Shown here in pieces: positions 52,305 to 63,235 of a DNA stretch of 64,000 nucleotides. Source of the stretch: Terfezia claveryi (taxonomy: Eukaryota; Ascomycota; Pezizomycetes; Pezizales; Pezizaceae); the NCBI GenBank assembly GCA_015179025.1, contig WHUX01000031.1, positions 310,001 through 374,000 on the forward strand, read 5' to 3'. A model generated the notes under the pieces. The model made no database searches. It was given only the letters and a program-made list of their open reading frames with translations, and was not told the origin of the DNA. Both the position numbers and the translations under genes were made by a program. Positions within the stretch are counted from its first letter, which is position 1. Each line of letters opens with the position of its first letter.

Positions 52305-52892
52305 TGAAGTTCTTCTTAGACCCTATTTGATATAGGGAGCCTGCGCACCAACGTCAAGGTGATGAACTTCATAGCGCAGGTTCCGTTCTCTTTCTTCCTC
52401 CATTCCCATACGACTCCCCTTTCCATTAAGATTCTACTGATACAAACCTGAGCTTCCACATCCCATACCTGTTTAGGTCTTTTGATAACAAAAGAAAGAC
52501 ATTTTACACTGAGTTCCACTTTTTGGGTCAATCAGCCAAACTTTTCTGTTCTATCCCCCACTTCCCATCCTTGCTCAATTCCAATCACGAGTTGTTAGCA
52601 GACCCATTGAAAGCGGGGTGGCTTCTTCGGGTACTGAGTCGGTAGCCAGCCGGTAACTTAATACCGCGGAGCTCGAGGCGTTAGCAGACCTGTTGCGTGC
52701 GAGGTGGCTGGGCACTGGAGAGGGAGAAGAAGAGAGGAAGGAATGGGGGAAAGAGGGGTACTTATAGGATTTTTGGGACTCTGCCAAGAATTGGGCAGTC
52801 TGTGGAGGAGCGGGCTTGGCTCAGCGGGCTTGGCTCAGGGGGCTTCAGGGGGCTTGCTCAGCGGGCTTGGCTCAGCGGACTTGGCTGTCACA
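52305..52892 (-). mobile_element. Short member of the AGCCAAGCCCGCT family
   Basis: Inverted copy of the repeat at 42284-42833, including TGAAGTTC...CCCTATTTGATATAGGG in plus orientation at its left end. Its 5' block (right side) has expanded GGGCTTGGCTCAGC units, up to six, and ends near TGTCACA. Confidence 0.8.
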
Positions 52893-53049
52893 GGGTAAGG
52901 GCCAACGGGTAAGTTTTAGTCAAGTGACCGTAACGTGCTGTAGATGAGCCTAGGGCAGAGGGAGATCACCACCTTCCCAGTTCCCCATAGGCTATCTCGC
53001 ACTGCTCAGAGCGGAACTCAATGTCCCTACACTCAGGGACTGGCAAGAG

Positions 53050-53495
53050 GCCTTGAATACCCGGTAACGAACGAGCAGATGCTCGAGAGCAGGGGAACTT
53101 TACCCTGAGGAACCCTTGGTAACGGAAGGGGGCCTAAGGCAGGAATGGAAGAGGAAATGGGAGGCGGAGAGAAGCATGATGGGGGCTGGAGATAGCAGGG
53201 TGCTACCTGAGGTGAGAACGATGATCACGGGTGAATTACGCCCACTATAGGAACGGGAAAGGGAACCTCCAATACTGGCGAGCAAAGGTAAACGATTCCG
53301 TTGACCACATGTGTAGGACATGCAGCCGATATGTGGAGCGTAGACCTGGGGTGCTCACGAGGGGATGATATCGGCTGGCGGTGGAGTAGCGGGTAGAAGA
53401 TGGCTGAGCGGGGGAGGTGGCTCAAGAAGATGAAGGATGGGGGTGAGGAGTATACAGTAGACCTGGTTGTGACGTTCTTCTCGAACCTGGATCAA
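53050..53495 (+). pseudogene. Relict of a second LINE clade, RNase H end and tail
   Basis: I-P-G-N-E-R-A-D-A-R-E (53057-53089) is the end of RNase H. V-T-E-G-G-L-R-Q-E-W-K (~53110) and, after a one-base shift, G-K-G-N-L-Q-Y-W-R-A-K (~53255) lead into H-M-C-R-T-C. This G-K-G-N-L-Q pattern is familiar from other fungal Tad-type LINEs and differs from the family above, so two LINE clades are present. In-frame TAG and TGA codons occur. Confidence 0.7.
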
Positions 53496-53519
53496 TATTT
53501 TTTTTTTAAAAAAAAAAAG

Positions 53520-53828
53520 ATAATGGTCTTGCGGTTGAGAGCACATGCAACCAAGCAAGAACAGGACGCTAGAAAGAAGGCGGAATTCCTTGTGGACTTC
53601 ATTCGGAAAACCGTGGGAATCACTAAAAGACGGAGGTTCGCCACAAACTGGCCATTGGTTACCTCGGGAACCCGCAAAAGCGAAGTAAGAAGGGAAGCCG
53701 ATAGGACCGCGGATAAATTAATCCCAGAGACAAAAGTACAAGTTACCAAGGGCTACAAAGCCACTCCGTATAGTTTTATCTTACTGGCTCCTAAGGGGGA
53801 AAGCGGGAGGCTTATATATATATGCTAG
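53520..53828 (+). CDS. Hypothetical helical, basic frame
   Basis: About 100 codons from ATG at 53520 (M-V-L-R-L-R-A-H-A-T-K-Q-E-Q...), rich in Lys, Arg and Glu, likely helical; it lies just after a T/A-rich tract (53497-53519). It may belong to the LINE relict or the chromovirus on either side. No domain recognised. Confidence 0.2.
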   Translation: MMVLRLRAHATKQEQDARKKAEFLVDFIRKTVGITKRRRFATNWPLVTSGTRKSEVRREADRTADKLIPETKVQVTKGYKATPYSFILLAPKGESGRLIYIC

Positions 53829-53991
53829 AAACTCATACTTTTGGAGACTTATATATACAGTTAGGTGGCAAAGAATTTGGTACCCTGCATAACAGGAGGC
53901 GAGTATGCAGTGTGCTTTAAACTTATAATATATATACTAAATATATGCTAATATAGGACTCTGATATAAGGGAGGTACCCATAACAGTGCA

Positions 53992-54236
53992 GTAAGCTTT
54001 AAACTATCCCCAAAATGGATAGGCCCCTTCTTCATTATCAGTTATACACCTTGGAGTCAAAATGCTAAACTTGACTTCACTGACTTTCCTGACCTTAACA
54101 ACATTAACAATTCTTTCCACACCTCACTCCTCAAACCCTTCTTCCCTAACCCAATTCAACTGTTCCCTTCTAGGAATCTAGAACAACCAGGACCAGTTAA
54201 GGAAGATAGGTATGAAGTAGAAAGAGTCTTAAACTC
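53992..54236 (+). pseudogene. Chromovirus fragment: integrase C-terminus to chromodomain start
   Basis: 82 codons open: F-K-L-S-P-K-W-I-G-P-F, an H-T-S-L-L-K-P segment and E-D-R-Y-E-V-E-R-V-L, the typical run from the integrase G-P-F/Y region into a chromodomain. It is cut by a LINE insertion at about 54236. It differs from the 17064-23713 gypsy, so it is a separate element. The rest of its pol is not visible upstream. Confidence 0.8.
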
Positions 54237-54950
54237 ATTACTCCAATGCGGTCCCAGTAAGGGGACATGAGGAGCCACCGGAAGCACGGGTGGATTCAGG
54301 ACAAGGTAAGTTAATCTGCCAGGTCCGGCGCCTATACGGTATACCGCGAGCTGTTCTGGCGTACCCGGAATTTTGCTGATTCGCGAATAGACCAGCCCAG
54401 ACAGAGCTAAGTAAAACACAAACCAGAATTTGAAACAGAATACTATCCGCCCTCTATGGCCCTCTCCTGCCAGCCATTCGTCTCTACCAGTATATAGGAA
54501 ACCGAAAAAGGCCTCCACCGCATCCCAGTCCTCCCCATCCTCCTTTTTGACCCAAATAGGGCGATTGAGATCTTCCCAGACCTTTTAACCACCCACAGCC
54601 AGCCTCTGCTCTTTGAGATCTGGACAATGGAAAATAAATGTTCCCCATCTTGCGTGTGGTGCCCGCAATGACAAGTGCTAGAATCCCATTTTCCGATTTT
54701 ATGGAGCCAGTGTTTTTATAAACCTTTGCCCGTTCTCAACCATCTGTAAGCACTGAGTACATGTCGATTCCACTAAGATCTCCTGGTCCCGAAGCCTTTC
54801 TTTATCCCAGCTTCGCTCCTCTTGGACTCGGAACTTGCTCTGATTCCTCCTTCCGTTACGTTTGAGATGGCTGACGACACCTGTCCTAGAGCTGAACTGA
54901 AGGCTGTTAAGTTGTCGCCCTCCTCACTCCCCTTGATACCAATCTAGAAT
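54237..54950 (-). mobile_element. 5'-truncated LINE inserted in the chromovirus fragment
   Basis: Short A-poor tail (CTCATTACTCC on the plus strand), second stem GTCCC/GGGAC (54251-54266), 3' UTR marker GGTCCGGCGCCTATA, then ORF2 terminus (E-A-F-F-G-F-L-Y-T-G, ~54500) and tail back to about 54950 with broken frames. Confidence 0.8.
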
Positions 54951-55294
54951 GAGAGGGGCCGTGTTTTCTTTTGCGTCTAAGTGGAGAGCCGGTCCGGGGC
55001 ATGCCTGCGAAGGCTTTATCTAGGACGGGGGAGGCCGGTTAGAGGGCATGGCGCAGGGATATTTCTTTGGCTCCGCTTATGTAGCCCATCATTCCGTGGG
55101 TGTACCGAGTCTATTGAGGGGCTGCCTCACAGTCTTGGGACCTATAGATGTATAGAGTTCAGAAAAAAATTTAAAAAAAAGCTGGCTCTACACGTATAAT
55201 TGAAGTTTGTTGAAAGCATATCGTGGTCTTGGCTTGCATATGTGCTTGGCGGCACGGTTCAGATATGTATTTGCGGAGACATTACCGGTGATGG
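54951..55294. other. Unassigned sequence
   Basis: A 72-codon frame at 54981-55199 (+) has no recognised motif. Confidence 0.25.
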
Positions 55295-55412
55295 TAGTTT
55301 GGTTGGCACGATGATGGCAACATCATTTTATTCGCATTAAGAGGAACGTGCAGATACCTTGGCGATGTTCACTCTCAAAGCAACTTCCCCCTAGTTTGTG
55401 CCAACCAGACTA
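55295..55412. mobile_element. Complete 118-bp MITE
   Basis: TAGTTTGGTTGGCAC at 55295-55309 and GTGCCAACCAGACTA at 55398-55412 form 15-bp inverted ends with one mismatch. The outermost TA on each side may be the target duplication, giving termini GTYTGGTTGGCAC, compatible with the Tc1/mariner group. No coding sequence. Confidence 0.8.
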
Positions 55413-57206
55413 CTTCCCCCCCTAAACGCACACAGACCTAGAAGCCAACATCGCCTACAACCAGACTAATCGCCCACCAGCATTGGCATTACAGAATAGA
55501 CCCAGAGATTGAGATAATGGCCAAGGTCAAGAACAAAGTACTAAATTTAAAGCAGGCAGATTCTTATACCCTCCCCCTCTTCTTTTATTTCCCTTCCCCG
55601 TTTCCAGCGAACAAGCCCGTCTTATCCCTCTCCGCTTAGCTTGGGCACCCTCTATTTTTTCAGCCCTCTCAAAAACCCTGCCTCTCCCGCACCAGGAGAA
55701 TAAAAACAAGAGGCCAGTAATAAAAGACAGGGAGAGAGAGCCCGAGGCACCACCGCAAGTTCATCCAGACAGCTGGCACAGAGATACAAGGAACCAGCGG
55801 GACCTTGCACATCAGCACGATCTCGGAGGGCATCTACCCTTAAAACAGGACAACCCCCAGAGTCTCCGAGGAAAGGAAGAATACAAGCACAAGCCATAGT
55901 CCTCTACATGCGACTCCAACAAAGTACAAGGCTAGTCTGATGGACCGCTGATTGAGGAACAAAATGAAGGGAAAGCATTCTGCTATCTGAGAGAAGCACA
56001 CAGAAGGGTCGGGAAGTGGCCGTCGTCACTAGTGTAGGATGAAGTTGACATCTGGTCTTCCGCATTAGGGATGATGATTGTTGAGCTTTGTTGACTCCAC
56101 TTGAGCACTAGTCTAATGAAAATGTTGTTTACTTCTCTTCATCACCAGGGCTTGGCCTCACTATATACCATGTACATAGTATGCGTAGGTGGTAGATTAG
56201 ATTGCCTGAACCTTGATATCACCTGTTTCATACCGTCCCGAGGGGTTGTGCATACGGGTACTGAGTATTTTCTTTCCAAAAAAAAAAGGGCCCCTCTAGA
56301 ATTATTCTAGAGAGAGTTGCAAAATTACGGAAATTATCCTTCCCTACTAATAAGAACCCACTTTGAAGCCATTCTCCCTTGTAGTTATGATACTAGGGAA
56401 TGATATTAAGAGATCGGGCCTAATCTTCGCCACCTCTCACCCCCCTTCCTTAGAAAAAGATAGGACCACCCCAATATGCGTTTTTTATAATTGGTGAACT
56501 ATTTTCAATTTAAATAGAAAGTTAGTGGCTAATGGTAGAATAGCGAGGTGAGCAAAACATACCCAGTATTTCAAAAATTGGGTATGGGGCAACATTTTAC
56601 AGACAGTTTTCCTCGCCAACAACGTTTCCCCCCCTCCCAACCTACCGAGGGGCTTGTGCCAACTAGACTACCCCCAACCCAATCCCCATATTAACTTTTT
56701 CATCGCTGTCGCTCCAATTACCCCCTGTTCCAATTGTCAAACCTACCACGTATTTGCAGAAAAATCAAGGATTTGATCACAGTATTCACTGGTTCTGATG
56801 TTGCATCCCCATAAAGATTTTTGGCAAGACCACACCAATATTTCTGCCAGGGAAATACAACCAGTTAATAACATTAGTACTCCTTTCATTCTGCGAGGGA
56901 TATTCCGAAATTTAAATATATAACAAGTTTGGATACAAGAAATGAATCGTCACAGATTCAAGATAATTTCTACCCTTCTAGTAGGTGAGTTATTATAGTT
57001 GGAAGTTGACTAGTATTGCCTTAGAATCGCGAGTTCTAGAGCCCCACTATAATATAGCTGTGTGCTTGATCGAGACTACTGTGTGCTATCATTTATTGAT
57101 TCCTCACTGCTGCCCTCGTTACCTAATACAACTTCGGAGTTTTAGAAGAAAGTAGAGTTTCCGGGAAAACGCTCGTACTTGGGTCTCGATTAAGGGTGGC
57201 CTCATA
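55413..57206. other. Unassigned sequence
   Basis: No gene recognised. Short minus-strand frames (55527-55897) lack motifs. Lone MITE ends occur near 55459 and 56656. A palindrome CTCTAGAATTATTCTAGAG lies at about 56295. Confidence 0.3.
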
Positions 57207-57275
57207 GTCTGGTTGGCACAATACCTTCACAGCCTCAGGAGTCTGATTGGGACAACTAGTGGTGTCATACTGCGC

Positions 57276-57817
57276 CTGCCCATAAGGTAGCCAAGCCCGC
57301 TGAGCCAAGCCCGCTCCCCCACAGACTACACAATTCTTGGCAGAGTCCCAAAAATCCTATAAAAACCCCGTTCCCCCCCATTCCTTCCTCTCTTCTTCTC
57401 TCCTCGGTCTCCAGCTACCTCGCATCCAACAGGTCTGCTAACGCCTCGAGCTCCGCGGTATTAAGTTACCGGCTGGCTACCGACTCAGTACCCGAAGAAG
57501 CCACCCCGCATTCAATGAGTCTGCTAACAACTCGTGGTTGACGTTGAGTAAGGATGGGAAGTGAGAAAACGAACATAAAAGTTTGTCTGATTGACATAAA
57601 AAGTGGATCTCAGTGTAGAGTGTCTTTCTTTTGTTATCAAGAGACCTAAACAGGTATGAGATGTGGAAGCTCAGGTTTGCATAAGTAGAATCTTAATGGA
57701 AAGGGGAGTCGTATGGGAATGGAGGAAGAAAGAGAACGGAACCTGCGCTATGAAGTTCATCACCTTGACGTTGGTGCGCAGGCTCCCTATATCAAATAGG
57801 GTCTAAGAAGAACTTCA
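57276..57817 (+). mobile_element. Short member of the AGCCAAGCCCGCT family
   Basis: Near-identical to 42284-42833, with TATA-like CCTATAAAAACCCC at about 57356 and the folded 3' end at about 57750-57817. A MITE left end (TAGTCTGGTTGGCAC) lies just upstream at about 57203. Confidence 0.85.
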
Positions 57818-57929
57818 GTATGTATTTAGTCACTTGTATTTAGTTAAAGATATATAACTAAAAAATATTATTTATCAACGGTTATGTATCAACCAGATCG
57901 TGATATACCATATTGACTTTTTTTCAAGG

Positions 57930-58035
57930 TTTTTCTTAATTTTAATACTCAGTACACATTTGGTCCCGACAGGGAGGACACCCGGAAACCGGATAGATTG
58001 CAAGTTAATCTGGCGGATATCATTTATACCGCAGC
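57930..58035 (-). mobile_element. Diverged LINE 3' end
   Basis: T-rich run, TTTTAATACTCAGTAC, GGTCCCGACAGGGAGGAC (second stem, altered), ACCCGGAAACCGG (first stem, partial) and CAAGTTAATCTGGCGG follow the tail order of other copies. Confidence 0.6.
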
Positions 58036-58177
58036 ATGAACGCAAATGCCAATTGGCGAGGAGATGAGCAGACCATGAGAAAAACTAATATGAATCAAAA
58101 AGTTATCACCACCAAGAGTCTTGGACATTCTGATAGTCTCGTGTACGAAACCGAGAGTAAGTTGGAAAATGCGTAGT

Positions 58178-58245
58178 CTGGCCTGTTAAGTACACAGGCT
58201 TGAGCCGGCTCCATACAGGTCATTGCAACCGTGAATTTTAATAAA
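58178..58245. mobile_element. Fragment of the hAT-like repeat
   Basis: ACACAGGCTTGAGCCGGCTC and GGTCATTGCAACCG match the interior near the left end of 60082-60641. Confidence 0.55.
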
Positions 58246-58447
58246 ACGCAATTCTATGCTGTAAAGCATGGCTTGGAGTTCTGGAAGTGACGCTGGAAGA
58301 TCCTTTAGACGAACAGTCGCTTGGTAGTTTGAATGAAGTACCCCTGCAGGCCTACTAGTGAGCAGCCACCGTCTAGTGATCACCCCTGCAAACCCCCCTG
58401 CAACAGCGTCTCCAGCCACAACTCATGATATATCATGAGCCTAGTGT

Positions 58448-58983
58448 TTAAGAGATAAAGGAGGGAGGTATAGGCAGCAGTGAGATCCAAAAGTCCACTG
58501 AAGGATAATACGAATGAGCGAAGTGAGATTGTCACGTAGAGAAGAGTATATAGAAGTGAAGAGATGTATTGCAGCGAAGAGATGCGCTGTTCTGTGATTC
58601 ATATCTCTATCCAACAGGAAACGAACGAGATATATATACATGAATGAACGTACATAAGAAAGTGAAGAAGAAGAAGGACATATGAGTAGCACGCAATGCC
58701 TGTGAAGGCCGAAGCACGCAATGCCTGTGAAGGCCGATGCTTGCCATATGATCTGCAGGCCAGAGCACGCAATGCCTGTGAAGGCCGAAGCACGCAATGC
58801 CTGAGAAGGCCGTTGCTTGCCATAAGATCTGCAGGCCAGAGCACGCAATGCCTGTGAAGGCCGAAGCACGCAATGCCTGAGAAGACCGTTGCTTGCCATA
58901 AGATCTGCAGGCCGAAGGTCGCTGCGTGTGGAATAGCAAGGCATGAGCGGAATGAATGAATGTACGGCATTCAATCACTAACA
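58448..58983 (-). mobile_element. Solo LTR inside the left arm
   Basis: On the minus strand it starts TGTTAGTGATTGAATGCCG and is related to 9335 and 43100. TAGTG flanks it on both sides (58443-58447, 58984-58988). The other arm of the inverted repeat keeps the uninterrupted sequence (GAGCCTGGTGATTC in the same sense), confirming the insertion. No coding. Confidence 0.88.
58688..58920. repeat. Tandem/dispersed repeats in the solo LTR
   Basis: Units AGCACGCAATGCCTGTGAAGG (about 30 bp with the linker) recur about six times, with TTGCTTGCCATAAGATCTGC linkers making a higher-order ~80-90 bp repeat. Confidence 0.85.
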
Positions 58984-60081
58984 TAGTGATTCTGGCTAAA
59001 TGCATATCTATGGAAACGAGTACGCTCTACAATCTGGTTGTGCTCACATCCCGCCAATATCAGCCAAAGACTCAATATCCCCCCTTCCAATATGACCTCA
59101 CCGAAGACTGACCTCTCCCCTCTCAACCCTCCGTATAGGCCAGGTACCCAGCGGGTGAGCCTGTGACGACTAGAAGGCCATTACCTGGTATCTATATTCA
59201 TTTCAAAACAGCCTCTAGGGCAGCAGCCTCGAATATGAGCAAACGGTATGCAATCAAATAAACTCCAAATGGCTATTTTAATAATTAACTAAATTTGCTC
59301 TATTTATGCTATCCTGGGCCCTCGTCTTTCCCCCCTCTATAGCCTTCTCTCCTTAGCATTCTCCATCACTACGAAGAGGTCCCCAATAGCATTAAAACCT
59401 TCAATACTGCCCCCTTTCAAGAACTATGCCCCTAATAGCTAACTCCCGTTCTCTATCCTCTATAGGCCGAATTCTGCACAAATGAGCCCAAAACAACTAA
59501 AACATATACCTAGCATCTATCTACAGTACTGAATATAGAGCATGCAAAATGGTAAAATTGGAAGGTCTTAATTTGAGGTACTAAGCTTTCCAAATACACA
59601 CTTTTAAGAGCTGTTATCCAATCAACCAAATATACCTTATCTATGCCCTCCTAAGATCTACTTGATCCAAACCCTCCTCCAAAGCATCCTCAGTACCCTC
59701 GTAGAGGTCTCTAATAGCTCTGGGGCTCCAATAACCCCTATATTTTAGGCTCCAATAGTCACACACTATTGGCCTTTCTAGAGGCATTTTAGACCTTTGT
59801 ATTGTAACCATGCACTCAGCTCAAGCATTACCAATATCAATGCAAGCTGCTAGAAGAGCACTGAGTTAAATGCTCGGCTGGGCACTAGGTTGGTACTAGG
59901 TTGTGCTAGGTTGGTACTGGGTTGGATGTAGTTTGGTGGGGTTGAATGCTAGACTACATCATTAGTTAGGCATCTAGACTGACATTAGACCGAGCTTAGT
60001 CTGGTTGGCACGACCAAGCTAGGTTAAATATTTGGAAATATGGAGCAGCGTGAGCAAATGGTTGATATAGGGGGTTGAAAC

Positions 60082-60641
60082 TACGCCTGGGCACGAGCCG
60101 AGCCGGCTCGAGCCCAAGGTTACACAGGCTCGAGCCCGGAGGTCGTTGCAACCGCGAAATACCGAAGGTACCCGGGGAGTGGAAATCTTCAAAATGCGTT
60201 GGATTCCCACCCTTTCTTCTGTTGTTTTTTCATCTTAATAACACAACCTCCACCGGCAGTCCAGGAGTTCATTACCTCCCTTCAGAATTTACAACTACAA
60301 TCGCTCAATTTCCGGCATAACCAACCATGCCTACCAACACAAGAGGAGGAAACTACACAAATTGATAAAATCACCACTGTATCTCGCTATGGTTGGAACC
60401 TACAATTTGCTCGGTGGCTACAATATTGCAGTCCTATGTATTGTGCGATTTCGCTGCGGACTTTAGGTGGGCGATGAGGGTTGAAATTGATTCTGTCCTA
60501 TTTACATGTCTGTTTATATCCGTATCTTTCATATTTCTGCGTCTTTCATATTTTCCAGGACCTATACACATATGTAGCGTACCTTGCAATTCTCGCGAGC
60601 CGGCTCGAGCCTGTATGCGAGCCGGCTCGTGCCCAGGCCTA
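60082..60641. mobile_element. hAT-type non-autonomous element, 560 bp
   Basis: GTTGAAAC at 60074-60081 and 60642-60649 is a perfect 8-bp target duplication. The ends TACGCCTGGGCACGAGCCG and the complement of CGGCTCGTGCCCAGGCCTA are inverted repeats with one mismatch. Subterminal GAGCCGGCTCG palindromes recur. The 8-bp duplication and the CTGGGC-type ends fit hAT. No transposase frame. Confidence 0.88.
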
Positions 60642-61312
60642 GTTGAAACGACTGCAGGGAAGACCTGTAAACCCCTCAAGATGCAAGCGACCCAAGAGGC
60701 CAAAGGGGGGGTATTGGAGCTTTTAGAGCTATTGGGGACCTCTCTGTAGTGATTTGAGAATGCTGCGGAGGGTAGGCTATAGACGGGTGAAAGGCGAGGG
60801 CCTAGGGTAGCATAAATAGAGCAAATTTAGTTAATTATTAAAATAGCCATTTGGAGTTTTATTTGATTGCATACCGTTTGCTCATATTCGAGGCTGCCGC
60901 CCTAGAGGCTGTTTTGAAATGAATATAGATACCAGGTAATGGCCTTCTAGTCGTCACAGGCTCACCCGCTGGGTACCTGGCCTATACGGGGGGTTGAGAG
61001 GGGAGAGGTCAGTCTTCGGCGAGGTCGTATTGGAAGAGGAGATATTGAGTCTTTGGCTGATATTGGCGGGATGTGAGCACAACCAGATTGTAGAGCGTAC
61101 TCGTTTCCATAGATATGCATTTAGCCAGAATCACCAGGCTCATGATATGTCATGAGTTGTGGCTGGAGACGCTGTTGCAGGGGGGTTTGCAGGGGTGATC
61201 ACTAGACGGTGGCTGCTCACTAGTAGGCTTGCAGGGGTACTCGTTATGGAGGCAGGTGATAAGGATGACGATTGATATATAAATTTACTGCCCACCGAGA
61301 CAGCCAAGCCTT

Positions 61313-61560
61313 GTAAGTATCTTTGGACGAGGTTTTTGTTTCGTCTAATTCCTACTAGCGCTTGACTTTTTCCACCTGTGGGTATTTTATTGTGAGGGTT
61401 TTGTTCCACCTGCGACTTGCTTTGTTGTGCTTTTTCGCGCCGAACCTGGCACATTAACTTGCCTTGTCCTGCATTCACCCAGGTTTCCGGTGGCTCCTAA
61501 TGGTCCTCCTACTGGGATAACTAATGAGTACGGAGAATTTTTTTAAAAGAAAGAAAGAGT
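61313..61560 (+). mobile_element. Plus-strand LINE 3' end
   Basis: 3' UTR, CACATTAACTTGCCTTGTCC, first stem (CACCCAGG...CCGGTGG, imperfect), second stem GGTCCTCCTACTGGGA and GAGTACGG leading into a T/A-rich end. It splits the CCAAGCC block of the repeat that surrounds it; the 5' boundary is approximate. Confidence 0.7.
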
Positions 61561-61775
61561 GACATAGAGCCAAGCCTGCTCCATGGAACAAGATCCATTC
61601 CTTGGCAGAAATAAAATCTAATTTTATTGATATTATTTAGATATAAAATATGTATAACCTCCGCTCAACCACCCCCCCATCTTTCATTACATTACGTAAC
61701 CTTCGCCTCCTCAGAAAAATTCCCAGAAATCCTATAATCCTCTCACTCCTCTATTCTACTTTTCTCTTCAACCAC

Positions 61776-61833
61776 ATTTTTTTTTTTTTTTTTTTTTTTT
61801 GGAATATTCATTACCCCTATTCGGTCCAAGTAA
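61776..61833 (-). mobile_element. 58-bp LINE insertion consisting only of the tail
   Basis: About 24 T, then GGAATATTCATTACCCC, TATTCGGTCC and AAGTAATC, the last bases of the LINE. TCAACCAC is duplicated at 61768-61775 and 61834-61841. The uninterrupted site is seen in the related copy near 26812 (CTTCAACCACATTATATCC). Confidence 0.85.
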
Positions 61834-62313
61834 TCAACCACCTCGTAGCCAAGGGTTGGGGCCATGAACGAAGTTCCCGCCTCGTTATCAACTGAAGCCA
61901 CTTGCTATTTCTTACAATTGGTGCGCTGAAAACGAACCTGACATTCCTCTGGTCTGGACTACTACGTCTAGAAAAAAAACATCATGTGAACTACTTGTGC
62001 CAACCAGACTAGTGAACTACGGCCAAGGTAATGTCTTGGCGCAACACAATCCCAACTTCTTAAAGCGAAACCTTTGGCTAATACAACGTGCGAAGAGACC
62101 GCCTTATACTTCTAGGAAACATTTTATGTTATTTCTGGTGGTCCATATGAGTTCTAACTCTCTTGTTCATTGTGACTGATTTGGACTCTGTAGGTGGTAG
62201 TCTCACTGTAGCGGTGAAGTAAACGATCCGGATAATCTATTTAGTTTCGAAGCAGAATTTAGTTGAGGTTTAAATTAAGCAACAACCTGTGGAAGGTCAA
62301 GCGAAACTGAATC

Positions 62314-63060
62314 ATGAATCGGAGGGCCCCAGTCCTCAATCTACAGCAAAAGCGGACCAAGGTTACATTTCCCAGTGAGGTACAAGAAACTATTCCGCAT
62401 AATACGACGATGAGATGGGCTCACCCGGACGTGAAAGACGGCATTCAGGTGGCTGCAAAAATGAGCCAACAGCAATTAATCAATTGCGCCAACTATTATG
62501 TAGGTATTGCTTTTTGGAAGAAGCGTGATTTACCCAGAAACCGTTAGTAGGTGGATTTTTTGGCGCTCGTGAGGCTCCAGCAGGAGAATGGTTTCAAGCG
62601 GTCACGAGGAGTCTACATGGCTCACCAACAGGGAAACTACTGATGGAATTGAGTGAGCTACGACGCAAACATGATCAATTCGAAGCAAATATCAAGAGGA
62701 GGTTGGATGAAGTAGATCAGAAGCACAATGACACTGTCACCAAGAACGACGAACTAGCGAGGGAGTGAAAAGCCGTGATCTATTCGAGGCAAAGCCAATG
62801 AATGTGGTGACGGCGGCTCGTCATATGGCTTGTTACATTAAGCACTTGATGAGGTAGCTGTGAGGAAGCTTCATAGCTTTGTTAAAATGTTCTTGGAAAA
62901 TCCAGGCACAGCCCTGATTGTGGAGGACATCACGAATAGAGTAATAAAGCGTGGCACCCTTCCAATTTTCTATTCTCATGCCATTGTCACTGTTTAGGAG
63001 GTTCGGACCATGTTTATTCGCGAGAATGTCAAGCTTGTATCGGACGTCTGGTATCCTATT
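62314..63060 (+). pseudogene. Degraded coding region of unknown function (gag-like?)
   Basis: First frame: Met at 62314 (M-N-R-R-A-P-V-L-N...), 77 codons to TAG at 62545. After a two-base shift a second open stretch from about 62553 reads G-F-F-G-A-R-E-A-P and then a charged, coiled-coil-like run (K-L-L-M-E-L-S-E-L-R-R-K-H) to TGA at 62766-62768. A third stretch from about 62845 (V-R-K-L-H-S-F-V-K-M-F-L) has one TAG near 62995. Together about 240 codons that could be one decayed protein. Position after an LTR-like end suggests a Gag-like role, but no motif proves it. Confidence 0.4.
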
Positions 63061-63235
63061 ATAAATATTGTCATGTTGTGTTGGAATAGGGTAACGAATA
63101 CGGTGAACTGAAGATTTATGGAAAGGGGTTTCGTATAGAAAAGAGGGAAGAAAGAGAAGGAACCTGCGTTATGAAGTTCATTACCTTGACATTGGTGCGC
63201 AGGCTCCCTAGAATGGGTCTAAGAGGAACTTCGCC

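Larger units (their letters stand above)
58348..61240. mobile_element. Large inverted-repeat element, non-coding
   Basis: AGTACCCCTGCAGGCC at 58348 and its complement near 61240 open long inverted arms. After removing the solo LTR (58448-58983) the arms match over about 530-540 bp, to about 59425 and 60690. The spacer holds a further partial direct copy (59595-59760) and a hAT-type insertion (60082-60641). No transposase frame is seen. The size suggests a foldback or long-TIR DNA element. Flanking duplications are not clear. Confidence 0.75.
61287..63235 (+). mobile_element. Long member of the AGCCAAGCCCGCT family
   Basis: 5' block at 61287-61312 and again from 61567, split by LINE insertions. 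The end CTTACA (61912-61917) is followed by ATTGGTGCGCTG, as in the copy at 26666. A degraded coding region spans 62314-63060, and the 3' block 63118-63235 ends with TGAAGTTC-type sequence and GAACTTC. This copy shows that the short members lack an internal coding part. Confidence 0.6.

Noticed and set aside
58441..59005. Three overlapping 120-180 codon minus-strand frames
   Set aside because: They come from repeated units in a solo LTR and show no protein motif.
59996..62010. A 2-kb transposon between two opposite GTCTGGTTGGCAC motifs
   Set aside because: The interval cuts across the long inverted-repeat element, a LINE and another repeat, so the two ends are probably unrelated.
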